This document shows, one piece after another, positions 43,752 through 52,721 of a stretch of DNA of 64,000 bases. A model generated the notes under the pieces. The model searched no databases, was not told where the DNA came from, and saw only the letters and a program-made list of their open reading frames with translations. Position 1 is the first letter of the stretch. Every line of letters starts with the position of its first letter. A program made the translations under genes and the position numbers. Origin of the DNA: Janibacter sp. HTCC2649 (GTDB lineage Bacteria; Actinomycetota; Actinomycetes; Actinomycetales; Dermatophilaceae); assembly GCF_000152705.1 (NCBI RefSeq), contig NZ_CH672413.1:2455978-2519977 (forward strand), written 5' to 3'.

Positions 43752-44603
43752 TCAGTCGCCGTAGGGGTTCTGGATCGACACGTGGACGTGGTCGTAGTGA
43801 CCGTCGGTCACGCCGGAGCCACCGGTGTAGGTGCGCCAGCCCTCCGAGGAGCGAGCGACGCTCCAGATCTTCCCGTCCCAGATGACGTAGCGGACCTGGA
43901 GTCGGACCGCGTACTGCTTGAGCCACTCGGCGAGCTTCCAGCCCTGGGCCTTCTGGGCCGCGGTCGGGTAGGTGCCGATGGCGTTGGAGATCGTGCAGTC
44001 GAGCGCGTTGCCGGTGTTGTGGTTCGACGTCGCCGCCTGGTAACTGCGGTAGGCGCCGACGTAGCACTGCGTCTCACCCGTGAGGCGGGCGATCTCGTTG
44101 TCGACGAACTGCGTGCGTTGTGTGGCCGCGGGGGCAACCGTCGCCGCCGAGGGGTAGGGATTGGTGCCCGGAGCTCCATAGCTGCCACTCGATGACCCGA
44201 ACTGGTGCGAAGCATTCTGGTTCTTCAACGTGGCGTTGAGGTTGGCCTTGACGCCGGTGGCGACCGCCTGGCTCGAGCCGCCGTAATTGCTGTTGAAGTA
44301 GACCGTGACCGTGCCGGACGTCCTGTTCCACACCGACGCCGCGGCGTTCTTGACGCACAGGCCCTGACCGGCGCCCGCACCCTTGAACTCATAGCAATCC
44401 GGTTGTGTCGCACCGTAATCGCCGACCGAGGTCGTGAAGTCCGACACCGATCCGAGCTGACCGCTGTTGTAGTAGAGGCAGAACTCCCCCGCGTCGCAGA
44501 CGCCGTCACGAGCGGCAGCCTGCGCAGTAGGTGCGGTCGCCGTCATCACGGCGACGCTGAGAAGCGTTCCGGCGAGACCGGCATACGCGATCTTCTTCTT
44601 CAC
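43752..44603 (-). CDS. Secreted protein with I36-like and VldE/M15-like domains
   Basis: 283 residues from a GTG at 44603 preceded by AAGGAG. Signal peptide (about 1-30, TAQA/AA). The middle (34-90, GVCDAGEFCLYYNSGQLGS) looks like a peptidase-inhibitor I36/beta-gamma-crystallin-type domain. The C-terminus (about 150-283) has SNHNTGNALDCTI and HYDHVHVS, the H-D-H zinc layout of M15-like peptidoglycan peptidases and of the domain seen in ARB-07466-type proteins. Inference: a cell-wall enzyme with a targeting domain. Confidence 0.8.
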   Translation of the reverse strand: MKKKIAYAGLAGTLLSVAVMTATAPTAQAAARDGVCDAGEFCLYYNSGQLGSVSDFTTSVGDYGATQPDCYEFKGAGAGQGLCVKNAAASVWNRTSGTVTVYFNSNYGGSSQAVATGVKANLNATLKNQNASHQFGSSSGSYGAPGTNPYPSAATVAPAATQRTQFVDNEIARLTGETQCYVGAYRSYQAATSNHNTGNALDCTISNAIGTYPTAAQKAQGWKLAEWLKQYAVRLQVRYVIWDGKIWSVARSSEGWRTYTGGSGVTDGHYDHVHVSIQNPYGD

Positions 44604-44757
44604 CCTTGCTCTCCTTCTCCAGGGCGGAGCCGAGGCCCCGCCGCCCCGCGGGCTGCTGCCCGCATGCAACGAAGTCTTGTATGCCGTGGCCATTCCCGCT
44701 CGTTGAGCCGGGCTACCAGCGGGGGAACCTTGGCCGACGACTCTGCGTCCAACTCGC

Positions 44758-45657
44758 ATGCGCCAGTTCAGGACGACCCTCACGCTGACCGTGGTGATCT
44801 CTGCAGCCCTCGCCGGGTGCGGGTCGGAGGGGCGCACCACACCGCCGGCCGCGTCACTCTCGCCCAGTTCGTCCGCGAGCCCGGTCGCAGACATCGACGT
44901 GGACCTGAGTCGCGAGGTCGTCGCCCACGGCATGCTCATGCAGCGCAGCACTACGGCGCCGGTGGAGATCTGCGTCGGTGGGGTGAACACTTCCTATCCA
45001 CCTCAGTGCGGTGGCCCCACGTTCGCGGGCGAGTTCTCCTGGGACGGGCTCAAGCCCGAGCGTTCGCGGGGCATCACCTGGACCAACGCCTCGGTGTGGG
45101 CGGTCGGCCGCTTCGACCCCAAGGCTGGGCCGACCGGCACCTTCACGTTGACCCGACCCATCGCGATGACCGCACCTGCGGGGATGACCGAGCCATCCTC
45201 GGACGGGGTCGACTTCCCACAGTTGTGCAAGGACCCGTATGCCGGGGGTGGCAGCAAGGGTGCCGGCGGATCCGGGGCAGACACCAATGCGCTCACGACC
45301 CTGCTCCCCACCCTCGACGGCTATGTCGCGTCCTATGTGTCCTCCCTGTTCAACGTCCTCGTGACCGGCGACGCTGCCGCTGCGCAGCGCGAGATCCGCA
45401 AGGTCTGGAAGGGCGGACTCTGCGTCGAGCAGCGCGATGGCCCGACCGAGGCCGCCATCAACGCCGCCCACGAGGCCCTGGGCAAGAGGTTCAAGGACCT
45501 CGGACTGCTCAGTTCGGGAGGTTCCATGGGCGCGCTCGAGGTCGAGGCAGTGGTCGTCGATGCCGCCACGCGCGCTCGCATCCTCGAGATCGTCAAGCCG
45601 TGGGTCACCCCGGACCAGGTGCGCATCTCGAACTCGATCCGGCCCCTGCCCCAGTGA
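44758..45657 (+). CDS. Predicted lipoprotein
   Basis: 299 residues. The signal ends in a lipobox, AALAGC with cysteine at 20, followed by a Ser/Pro-rich linker (about 25-45). The remainder has no recognised domain; the last half is mildly helical (GDAAAAQREIRKVWKGG). Anchored to the outer face of the membrane. Substrate or function unknown. It stands alone with 198 bases of gene-free DNA after it. Confidence 0.7.
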   Translation: MRQFRTTLTLTVVISAALAGCGSEGRTTPPAASLSPSSSASPVADIDVDLSREVVAHGMLMQRSTTAPVEICVGGVNTSYPPQCGGPTFAGEFSWDGLKPERSRGITWTNASVWAVGRFDPKAGPTGTFTLTRPIAMTAPAGMTEPSSDGVDFPQLCKDPYAGGGSKGAGGSGADTNALTTLLPTLDGYVASYVSSLFNVLVTGDAAAAQREIRKVWKGGLCVEQRDGPTEAAINAAHEALGKRFKDLGLLSSGGSMGALEVEAVVVDAATRARILEIVKPWVTPDQVRISNSIRPLPQ

Positions 45658-45855
45658 GCCCGGGTCCCTCTGGCAGGTGGTGACCACGTCTCGGACACCC
45701 GAGGTGCGCAACGACCGATCACCGCGATGAACCGACCGGTCACCCCGTCAGGACGGCCCGCTCGACGACCCTGACCCGGCCTTGGGTGACTACCTGCGCG
45801 TAACGCCGCAACGTCGCACGAGTCAGCACAACGTCGTGTGATCGGAGCCCAACGC

Positions 45856-47427
45856 ATGGACCAGCAACGCCAGGACCACCCAGAACAGCAGGAACGTGCC
45901 GGCGGGCATCTCAACCGCCGCACCCTTGTCGCCAGTGCCGGAGGGGTCGCAGCGCTTGCGGCGTTCGGCACCACGGCCGGGACCAAACTGCGGGCGGGCG
46001 CAACGCCCGGTGCCGGCCGGTCCGCAGCATCGGCCGCGGCACCCCTCGACCCACTCGCCCTGCTCAAGAAGATGCTCAGCTTCGACACCCAGAACTTCGG
46101 TCAGGGCGGCAAGACCCGCCCCCACTCCGAGTGGCTCAAGACGGTCTGGGAGGGCGCCGGAGTTCCGGCCGAGATCATCGACACGCCCCAGCCCGACAAC
46201 GTCCACCTCATCGCCCGGATCCCGGGCAAGGCCGGCTCGACGCAGAAGCCGCTGCTCCTCCTCGGCCACTCCGACGTCGTCCCCGTCGAGCGCGAGAACT
46301 GGTCCGAGGACCCGTTCGCCGGAACGGTCAAGGACGGCGAGATCTATGGCCGTGGCGCCCTCGACATGAAGGGCGCGAACGCCGCGTCTGTTGCGGCCCT
46401 GCTCCGCCACCTCTCCGAGGGCGCCGAGTTCGACCGCGACATCATCGTGCTCACCGACTGCGACGAAGAGGCCGGCAGCTACGGCTCGGGTTGGCTCGCG
46501 CAGCAACACTGGGACAAGCTCGACTGCGGCATGGTCCTCACCGAAGGCGGTTGGTTCCTCGCCCAGTCGGACAGGACGACGCCGATGCTCATCACGGTGA
46601 CCCGCCAGGACAAGGTCTACTTCAACCTCGACCTCAAGGCCCGTGGCACCGCGACCCACTCGAGCAAGCCCATGCCGGACTCGGCGATCGTCGGGCTGTC
46701 CCGCGCCGTCGCCGACCTCGGCGACGTCAAGGCACCCGTGCACCTCACCGAGGTCACCCGGGCCTACTTCGAGGCCCTCGCCCGCGCCACCGACGACCGC
46801 AAGCTCGCGAGCGCTCTGCGCCTCATGCTCAAGGCCCGCAGCCAGCCAGCCCTGGAACGCGCCGCTGCCCTCGTCGTCAAGCTCTCCGACTACCCCTACC
46901 TCCACTCCGCCCTGTTGCGGACGACGATGGCGTTCGTCATCGAGGACGCGGGCTACAAGGAGAACGTCATCCCGTCCGAGGCCCACGTGCGGGTCAACTG
47001 CCGAGGCATCCCTGGCGGCCAGAAGCCACGGGACTTCCTTGCCACGATCCGCTCGATGATGGACGAGCGGGACATTGAGGTCACGCTGGCCGGCGCCGCT
47101 GGCGAGACCGAGGAGCAGACGCTCGCGGCGCTCGACAAGCGTTGGGCCACTCCGCCGGCTGACGTGAACACCCCTCTCTTCCAGGGGATTTCGCAGGCAG
47201 CGGTCAAGACCTACCCGGGGGCGGTCTTCACGCCGGCCCTCTTCGAGGCGGGCACGAGCCTGGGTCCGTGGCGCGAGAAGGGCATCCCCGGCTACGGCGT
47301 CTACCCCTACGTCATCGACAACGACCAGCTCATCGGGATGCATGGCAACGACGAGCGCATCTTCGTCGACGCCCTGACCAAGGGCACCGACTTCATGTAC
47401 GAGGTCTTCGCCCGCTTCCGCGCCTGA
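45856..47427 (+). CDS. Exported M20-family peptidase
   Basis: 523 residues from the ATG at 45856 (GGAG 9 bases upstream; a GTG at 45838 is the alternative). The N-terminus has a twin-arginine signal, LNRRTLVASAGG. M20 metal ligands are visible as H in LLGHSDVVP, D in RGALDMKGANAAS and E in DEEAGSYG, with the lid domain from about 220 to 330. These di-zinc exopeptidases or aminoacylases trim peptides. Its mRNA probably ends at the octamer hairpin 47447-47492. Confidence 0.9.
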   Translation: MDQQRQDHPEQQERAGGHLNRRTLVASAGGVAALAAFGTTAGTKLRAGATPGAGRSAASAAAPLDPLALLKKMLSFDTQNFGQGGKTRPHSEWLKTVWEGAGVPAEIIDTPQPDNVHLIARIPGKAGSTQKPLLLLGHSDVVPVERENWSEDPFAGTVKDGEIYGRGALDMKGANAASVAALLRHLSEGAEFDRDIIVLTDCDEEAGSYGSGWLAQQHWDKLDCGMVLTEGGWFLAQSDRTTPMLITVTRQDKVYFNLDLKARGTATHSSKPMPDSAIVGLSRAVADLGDVKAPVHLTEVTRAYFEALARATDDRKLASALRLMLKARSQPALERAAALVVKLSDYPYLHSALLRTTMAFVIEDAGYKENVIPSEAHVRVNCRGIPGGQKPRDFLATIRSMMDERDIEVTLAGAAGETEEQTLAALDKRWATPPADVNTPLFQGISQAAVKTYPGAVFTPALFEAGTSLGPWREKGIPGYGVYPYVIDNDQLIGMHGNDERIFVDALTKGTDFMYEVFARFRA

Positions 47428-47446
47428 GGTCTTTCACAACAGAGGG

Positions 47447-47492
47447 GTATGCCGTGGGGCACCGTTCACGACAACGGTGCCCCACGGCATAC
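47447..47492. terminator. 20-bp perfect octamer hairpin between convergent genes
   Basis: Arms 47447-47466 and 47473-47492 are perfect complements of 20 bases around a 6-base loop; each begins or ends with GTATGCCG/CGGCATAC. Lies between the M20 gene (+) and rhodanese gene (-), so it can serve both as a terminator. Confidence 0.85.
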
Positions 47493-47513
47493 GCGATGGT
47501 GTGTCAGAAAGCG

Positions 47514-47852
47514 TCAGGGGACCTGGGGCTCGCTGCCATCGGCGGTCTCCATCTTCTTGCCGGCTGCGTGCCAGGCGCGCATGCCACCGTCGAGGTTGGC
47601 CACGTCGTAGCCCTGCTGCGCCAGCCACGGCAGCGTGCGCTCGACGCGACCTCCACTGCGGCAGGTGACGATGACCGTCTCCTCACGCTCGAGGAAGGGC
47701 GCGAGCTCATCGACGCGGGCGGGCAGCTCACTCATGGGGATGTGCAGGGCGCCGGGCGCGTGCCCGCGGTCCCACTCGTCCTGCTCGCGGATGTCGAGGA
47801 CGACCGCGTCGTCGGCGAGGTCGGCCACCTGGATCTGGGAGAAGTCACTCAT
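47514..47852 (-). CDS. Rhodanese-like domain protein
   Basis: 112 residues from the ATG at 47852. VVLDIREQDEWDRGHAPGAL, MSELPARVDEL and the active loop VTCRSGGRVE carry the rhodanese fold, the catalytic cysteine being in TCRSGGR. Transfers sulfane sulfur to thiol acceptors, or serves redox and signalling roles. Single gene, convergent with the M20 peptidase. Confidence 0.92.
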   Translation of the reverse strand: MSDFSQIQVADLADDAVVLDIREQDEWDRGHAPGALHIPMSELPARVDELAPFLEREETVIVTCRSGGRVERTLPWLAQQGYDVANLDGGMRAWHAAGKKMETADGSEPQVP

Positions 47853-47938
47853 ACCCACGACGCTACGCCAATCCCCAAGCGACCAACTTCGTGCCCGTTC
47901 GCGCGGGGCGGATAAGCGAGGCCCGGACCGTAGCCACA

Positions 47939-47989
47939 TTCGTCCAATAGGACGCGAATGGCGAAACCATTCGTGCCCTATTGGACGAA
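47939..47989 (-). terminator. Interrupted stem-loop after the PhoD gene
   Basis: The outer stem TTCGTCCAATAGG (47939-47951) pairs with CCTATTGGACGAA (47977-47989) and the inner CGAATGG (47955-47961) with CCATTCG (47967-47973), loop CGAAA. It begins 21 bases beyond the phosphatase stop on the minus strand. The 11-mer CCAATAGGACG in it recurs at the target of the insertion sequence (62253 and 63647). Confidence 0.7.
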
Positions 47990-48009
47990 AAGTGTTGGCG
48001 CGTGCAGCG

Positions 48010-49656
48010 TTAGTAGGCATGGGTCTCGGAGGCGATGGTGTCGGCGATCTTCTGCTCGTCGGTGCGGCTCGAGCGCAGCTGCGGCACTGGCGCCGCCTGC
48101 ACCTGCTGCAGCCCGGCCACGCCGTCCTCGATGACGAACGTCGCGCGGGTGAACGCCTCGGCGTCGGGCACCGTCACCTGCGGCACGCAGCGGAATCGCG
48201 CCGTCATCTCGGTCTTGGTGATCGTCGTGGAGACGTAGCCGCGCAGGTTGGTCCAGAAGCGCAGGTTGGGGTTCCACTCCGCCCAGGGGTGCGTCCCGTC
48301 GGCCTCGTCGTAGCCATCGCCACCAGAGGTGATCGACGACGTGATGAGCTCGGACCCCACCGGCTTCGTGCTCGCGGCCTCGTCGTAGTTCAGGTAGAGG
48401 TCGCTGGCCCAGTGCGCGTGGACGTCACCGGTGAGGACGACGGGGTTGCGGACCTCGGCGTCGACCCAGCCCTGGGTGATGCGCTGGCGGGAGGCCCGGT
48501 AGCCGTCCCACGCGTCCATGCCCACAGTGGTGGTTGCCGGGTCCGGGTTGTTGTCGCGGCGCCCGAAGAAGACCTGCTGTCCCAGGATGTCCCACTTCGC
48601 GCGGGAGTCACGGAACCCGTCGAGCAGCCACTTCTCCTGCTCGAAACCGGGCAGCGAGCGCGTCGGGTCGTCCGCCTCGGGGCAGTTCTTGTAGCCATCG
48701 CCGCACGCCTGGTTGGAGCGGTACTGGCGCGTGTCGAGCATGTGGAACGTCGCGAGGTCGCCCCAGCCGCTGCGACGGTAGAGGTCGAGGTCCGGGCCGG
48801 CGGGCACCGAGCGTCGACGGAGCGGCATGTTCTCGTAGTACGCCCGGTAGGCCGCGGCGCGCCTGTCGATGAACCCGGGCTGCTCGACCGGCCGGTCGGC
48901 CAGGTCGTCGGCGTAGTTGTTGTCGACCTCGTGGTCGTCCCACACCACGAGCCACGGAGCGACGGCGTGGGCCTCTTGCAGGTCGAGGTCGGTCTTGTAC
49001 TGCGCGTGCCGCTGCCGGTAGCCGGCGAGGGTCTTGGTCTCCGGCCCCGCGTGCTGGCGGCCGATGCCGGTGCCGGCCCCTTCGTACTGGTAGTCACCGA
49101 GGTGCAGCACGATGTCGGGGCGCTCCTCCGCGAGCCGCCGATAGGCCGTGAAGTAGCCGGCCGGCAGGTTCGAGCAGGACACGAACGCCATGGCCAGCGA
49201 CGACGGAGAGCTCGCGAGCGCCGGGGTGGTCAGGGCGCGACCCGTGCGGGACACGTGCTTCCCGAGGCGGAAGCGGTACCAGTACTCGCGACCCGGCCGC
49301 AGCCCGGCGACCTCGACGTGGACCGAGTGCGCCCAGGCGGGCGTCGCCGACGTGGCCCCCGCCTTCACGACGTTCTCGAAACGCTCGTCCGTCGCGACCT
49401 GCCAGTTCACCTGGTAGGTGGAGGACGGCATACCCCCGAGTCCGTCCGCTGCAAGCGGTTCGAGAGCCAAGCGGGTCCAGATGACGAAGCCGTCGGGCTC
49501 CGGATCGCCGCTCGCGACGCCGAGGGTGAACGGGTCAGAGCGCGGGATGACGGCCGCGGCGCTCGGCCGCTGGTCGAGCAGGATGGCGCCGGGAACGAGG
49601 GCTGCGGAACCGACGGCGAGGCCGGTGCGAAGGGCAGTACGACGAGTGGTCTCCAT
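48010..49656 (-). CDS. phoD: Secreted alkaline phosphatase PhoD
   Basis: 548 residues. Twin-arginine signal TTRRTALRTGLAVG, then an N-terminal beta-sandwich (FTLGVASGDPEPDGFVIWTR) and the calcineurin-like PhoD catalytic domain: FVSCSNL, IVLHLGDYQYEG, VVWDDHEVDNNYAD and VVLTGDVHAHWASD carry the Asp/His/Asn metal ligands. Phosphate-repressible, Tat-exported phosphodiesterase/monoesterase of actinobacteria. The start (ATG 49656) follows the fold. Downstream hairpin 47939-47989. Confidence 0.93.
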   Translation of the reverse strand: METTRRTALRTGLAVGSAALVPGAILLDQRPSAAAVIPRSDPFTLGVASGDPEPDGFVIWTRLALEPLAADGLGGMPSSTYQVNWQVATDERFENVVKAGATSATPAWAHSVHVEVAGLRPGREYWYRFRLGKHVSRTGRALTTPALASSPSSLAMAFVSCSNLPAGYFTAYRRLAEERPDIVLHLGDYQYEGAGTGIGRQHAGPETKTLAGYRQRHAQYKTDLDLQEAHAVAPWLVVWDDHEVDNNYADDLADRPVEQPGFIDRRAAAYRAYYENMPLRRRSVPAGPDLDLYRRSGWGDLATFHMLDTRQYRSNQACGDGYKNCPEADDPTRSLPGFEQEKWLLDGFRDSRAKWDILGQQVFFGRRDNNPDPATTTVGMDAWDGYRASRQRITQGWVDAEVRNPVVLTGDVHAHWASDLYLNYDEAASTKPVGSELITSSITSGGDGYDEADGTHPWAEWNPNLRFWTNLRGYVSTTITKTEMTARFRCVPQVTVPDAEAFTRATFVIEDGVAGLQQVQAAPVPQLRSSRTDEQKIADTIASETHAY

Positions 49657-49743
49657 GTCCACGACCCTCACGGACGCGCGGCAACTCCGGGAGAATCCCA
49701 CAAAGACATCGGGTGAAGTGTCAGCAAGGCACCTCGACCTCGG

Positions 49744-49788
49744 GCCCCAGACGGACGGGCAAGGGCAGCGAGGCTGTCCGTGTGGGGC
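49744..49788 (-). terminator. Hairpin downstream of the Fpg/Nei gene
   Basis: Arms GCCCCAGACGGAC (49744-49756) and GTCCGTGTGGGGC (49776-49788) pair with one mismatch. The sequence GTCCGTGTGGGGCACGAAG (49776-49794) is identical to one in the copA hairpin (12063-12081). It is 26 bases past the glycosylase stop on the minus strand. Confidence 0.6.
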
Positions 49789-49813
49789 ACGAAGGCGGCC
49801 TGTGGGGACAGCG

Positions 49814-50674
49814 CTACTTGAGGAACTTGCTCGTGCGGCGGTCGGCGAGGGGCTTGCCGCCGGTCTGGCAGGTCGCGCAGTACTGCAATGAGGAGTCCGC
49901 GAACGACACCTCACGCACGACGTCACCGCACTCGGGACACGTCTCACCCGTGCGCCCGTGGACGCGCATCCCCTGGCGCTTGGCGTCCTTGAGCTCGGCC
50001 GCAGGCTTGCCCGTCGCGGCACCCACCGCAGCGGACAGCGTGTCGCGCAACGCGGCATACAGGCGCTCTGTCTGTTCGTCGTCGAGCTTGGCGGCCATCG
50101 CGAACGGCGACAGCTTGGCCACGTGGAGGATCTCGTCCGAGTAGGCGTTGCCCACGCCCGCGATGATCGACTGGTCGCGCAGGACGCCCTTGAGCTGGGC
50201 ATTGCGTCCGCCGAGGATCTCGCGGAAAACCTTGAGAGAGAACGCATCCGAGAGCGGGTCCGGTCCCAGCCGCGCAATCCCCGGCACGTCCGAGGGAGAC
50301 GAGACGATGTATGCCGCGAGCGACTTCTTCGTCCCGGCTTCCGTGAGATCGAAGCCGGATCCGTCGGACAGACGGACACGCAGGGCGATCGGCGACTTGC
50401 CCGGGCGCAGTCGCGTGGAGGACAGGGCATCGGACCAGCGGAGCCAGCCGGCACGCGCCAAGTGGAAGACCAAATGCGTTCCGCCGCAGTCGAGGTCGAG
50501 GAACTTGCCATGCCGCGAGACCGAGTCGATGGGTGCACCGACGAGCGCCTCGGGCGGTGGGTTGAAGGTCTTGAGCACCGAGATCGACCCGAGCTCGACG
50601 CCCGTCACTGCCAGGTCGGCCGTGCGCGTCGAAAGGAAGTCGACCAGCGCTTGGACCTCGGGCAGCTCGGGCAT
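49814..50674 (-). CDS. Fpg/Nei-type DNA glycosylase
   Basis: 286 residues from the ATG at 50674. MPELPEVQAL holds the catalytic P2 and E3 of the Fpg/Nei fold. The C-terminal zinc finger C-x2-C...C-x2-C (CPECGDVV, then YCATCQTGGK) binds DNA. It removes oxidised or ring-opened bases with AP lyase activity. The body motif GVGNAYSDEIL is the helix-two-turn-helix and K in KGVLRDQS lies in the conserved region. Starts four bases after the App1-like gene stop, likely one operon. Nei over Fpg cannot be decided. Confidence 0.92.
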   Translation of the reverse strand: MPELPEVQALVDFLSTRTADLAVTGVELGSISVLKTFNPPPEALVGAPIDSVSRHGKFLDLDCGGTHLVFHLARAGWLRWSDALSSTRLRPGKSPIALRVRLSDGSGFDLTEAGTKKSLAAYIVSSPSDVPGIARLGPDPLSDAFSLKVFREILGGRNAQLKGVLRDQSIIAGVGNAYSDEILHVAKLSPFAMAAKLDDEQTERLYAALRDTLSAAVGAATGKPAAELKDAKRQGMRVHGRTGETCPECGDVVREVSFADSSLQYCATCQTGGKPLADRRTSKFLK

Positions 50675-50678
50675 CGCT

Positions 50679-51797
50679 TCACACTCCCCACATGTCGGAG
50701 GCCTCGAGTGCGCGGGCACCGGCCTCTGGGTCGATGACATCACCGTCGACGATCGGGGCGACGAGGCGGGACAGGCCATAGCCGTCGGGGGCACGGACCA
50801 CGGGTGCCGCGATGTCCTCGGTCGGGGCAGGAGCCAGGTCGTCGTTGGCGAGCGGGATGCCGTGCGAGAGTACCTGTTCGCCGACGGTCAGCTGACGAAT
50901 GGCGATGGCGCGCACGTTGTCCGGTCGACGCCCAGCGAACTCGGTGTAGAGCTTGGGGTCGTTCTGGCCGTCGTCCCCGACGAGGAGCCACTTCACGTGC
51001 GGCAGCTCGCGGGCAAGGCGCGCGAGGGCCGAGCGCTTGTGGTCCTGACCCGACCGGAACCAGCCCGTGTGGGTGGGGCCCCAGTCGGTGAGGAGCATCG
51101 GGCCGGGCGGGTAGCCGTTGCGGCGCAGGAAGCGGGTCAACGAGGGAGCAGTGTTCCAGGCGCCGGTCGACAGGTAGATGACGGGCATGCCCGGGTGCGA
51201 GTCGGTGAGCTCGCGATAGAACGTCGCCATCCCCGGCACGGGGCTGCGGGTGCCCTCGGCCTTGACGAAGGTGTTCCAGGCGGCGATGACCGGGCGCGGG
51301 AGAGAGGTCGAGAGAACGGTGTCGTCGATGTCGCTCACGAGACCGAACGTCTGACGCGTCCCGATGATGAGGACCGACGCCGAGCGCGGCCGGGCGTGCG
51401 GCGACGTGATCTCGACCTGGTGCCAGCCCGGGCCGAGACCGTGCCCGTGGACGACGATGTCGACGAGACCCGAACGATCGGTGCGTGCGTCGATCTCGCG
51501 CCGCCCGATGCGGATCGTGACGGGCGCGTCCATCGCAGGTGAGGCGACGAAGGCGCGCCAACCGCGCATCTCCTCCTCGGCCGACTTCAGGGACTGGACG
51601 GAGCCAGCCGCATCACCGGAGGCAGCGCGCATCGGGTCACGCGACATGAGGACCCGGGCGAGGACGCGCACGAAGGCGACGCTGCCGTAACCCGTGTGCG
51701 GAACGATCTTGGTGCCCCAGCCCCGGTCACGCAGCGTCTCGCTCTTGCGTCGGTTCCACGCGTCCTCCATGAGGGCGGCGAGGTGCGGGCGGGCCAT
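50679..51797 (-). CDS. App1-type (DUF2183) phosphatidate phosphatase-like protein
   Basis: 372 residues. The HAD-like motif DIDDTVLST near 158 is the App1 signature, preceded by a beta-rich domain (ARTDRSGLVDIVVHGHG), and followed by LLVGDDGQNDPKLY. In yeast App1 is a phosphatidate phosphatase; bacterial members are uncharacterised to my knowledge. The N-terminal ~60 residues are basic. Operon with the Fpg/Nei gene. Confidence 0.85.
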   Translation of the reverse strand: MARPHLAALMEDAWNRRKSETLRDRGWGTKIVPHTGYGSVAFVRVLARVLMSRDPMRAASGDAAGSVQSLKSAEEEMRGWRAFVASPAMDAPVTIRIGRREIDARTDRSGLVDIVVHGHGLGPGWHQVEITSPHARPRSASVLIIGTRQTFGLVSDIDDTVLSTSLPRPVIAAWNTFVKAEGTRSPVPGMATFYRELTDSHPGMPVIYLSTGAWNTAPSLTRFLRRNGYPPGPMLLTDWGPTHTGWFRSGQDHKRSALARLARELPHVKWLLVGDDGQNDPKLYTEFAGRRPDNVRAIAIRQLTVGEQVLSHGIPLANDDLAPAPTEDIAAPVVRAPDGYGLSRLVAPIVDGDVIDPEAGARALEASDMWGV

Positions 51798-51870
51798 GGC
51801 CCGACTCTAGTGGGCGGCACCTGCGAGCACCGATGCCCTCAAGCACGGAGACTCTCGAGCACCGAGCCCC

Positions 51871-52623
51871 TCAGGCAGTGGCCCCGTCGGCGGCGCCGCC
51901 AGCAACCAGGCCAGTCAGCACCTGTTCGGCGAGCGTGCGGACCTTGATGTTGCGGGACTGCGACGTCTGGCGCAACCACTCGAATGCCGTGTGCTCGTCG
52001 ACTCCCCGCATCGCCATGATCGCTCCCTTGGCCTGCTCGATGACCGCCCGGCTCGCCATCGCCTGCTCGAGCTGCCCCGCGAGGCGCTGGGCGCCGTCGA
52101 GCTGGAGGACGGCGAGGATCGAGTCGGCGGCCCGACTGGCCGCGATCCGCGCGAGCGAGGCCTCGAAGGTGTCGAAGGCGTGAGCGGCGTGGCCATAGAG
52201 GTTGAGGGCACCGACGCACTCCTCACCACTGACCAGGGGCAGCGCGAGGAGGGACTGCATCCCGTCGCGGCGCACCGACTCGGCGAAGAGCGGCCAGCGT
52301 TCGTGCGCGCTGCCGTTGGGCCCGAGCGATGCCCGCACCTCGGTGCGCGTGCGGGCCGCCTCGAGGCAGGGGCCTTCGTCGAGCTGGTACTGCACCGCGT
52401 CGATCTCGAGGGTCGTCACCGTCGTGTAGGCCACCGTGCTCGGGCGGCCGTCGACGAGCAGGGTGATGCCGACCTCGTCGCAACCCGCGACATTGCGACG
52501 GACGGCGTGCACGACCCGGACGAGGTAGTCCGCCATCTCATCGACCGATGTCAGCACGCCGGCCACTTCCTGGAGGAGGGCCTCGTGCGGGTGCGAACCC
52601 GCCACGGTGTCGATGTCGGTCAT
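51871..52623 (-). CDS. GAF-ANTAR RNA-binding regulator
   Basis: 250 residues from the ATG at 52623 (GAGGAGA upstream). The N-terminal GAF domain (about 20-165, ending around ALNLYGHAAHAFDTFEAS) is followed by a coiled stretch and the C-terminal ANTAR domain: ASRAVIEQAKGAIMAMRGVD with R/K patterns for hairpin RNA. ANTAR proteins bind a double hairpin in mRNA leaders and antiterminate transcription. The sensed ligand is unknown. Single gene. Confidence 0.9.
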   Translation of the reverse strand: MTDIDTVAGSHPHEALLQEVAGVLTSVDEMADYLVRVVHAVRRNVAGCDEVGITLLVDGRPSTVAYTTVTTLEIDAVQYQLDEGPCLEAARTRTEVRASLGPNGSAHERWPLFAESVRRDGMQSLLALPLVSGEECVGALNLYGHAAHAFDTFEASLARIAASRAADSILAVLQLDGAQRLAGQLEQAMASRAVIEQAKGAIMAMRGVDEHTAFEWLRQTSQSRNIKVRTLAEQVLTGLVAGGAADGATA

Positions 52624-52721
52624 GCGTTCTCCTCGGATCGTGACGTGCTTTCCCAGTATCACCCCGGCCGCGGCATGCACCAACCACTTGGAAAGACCCA
52701 CCACCTGCGAGGATTTCGAGG

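Noticed and set aside
45823-47343. 506-codon open frame antisense to the M20 peptidase
   Set aside because: Shadow frame, no motifs, overlaps a gene with full catalytic set.
47635-49716. 693-codon open frame antisense to PhoD and rhodanese
   Set aside because: Shadow of genes with strong motifs on the other strand.
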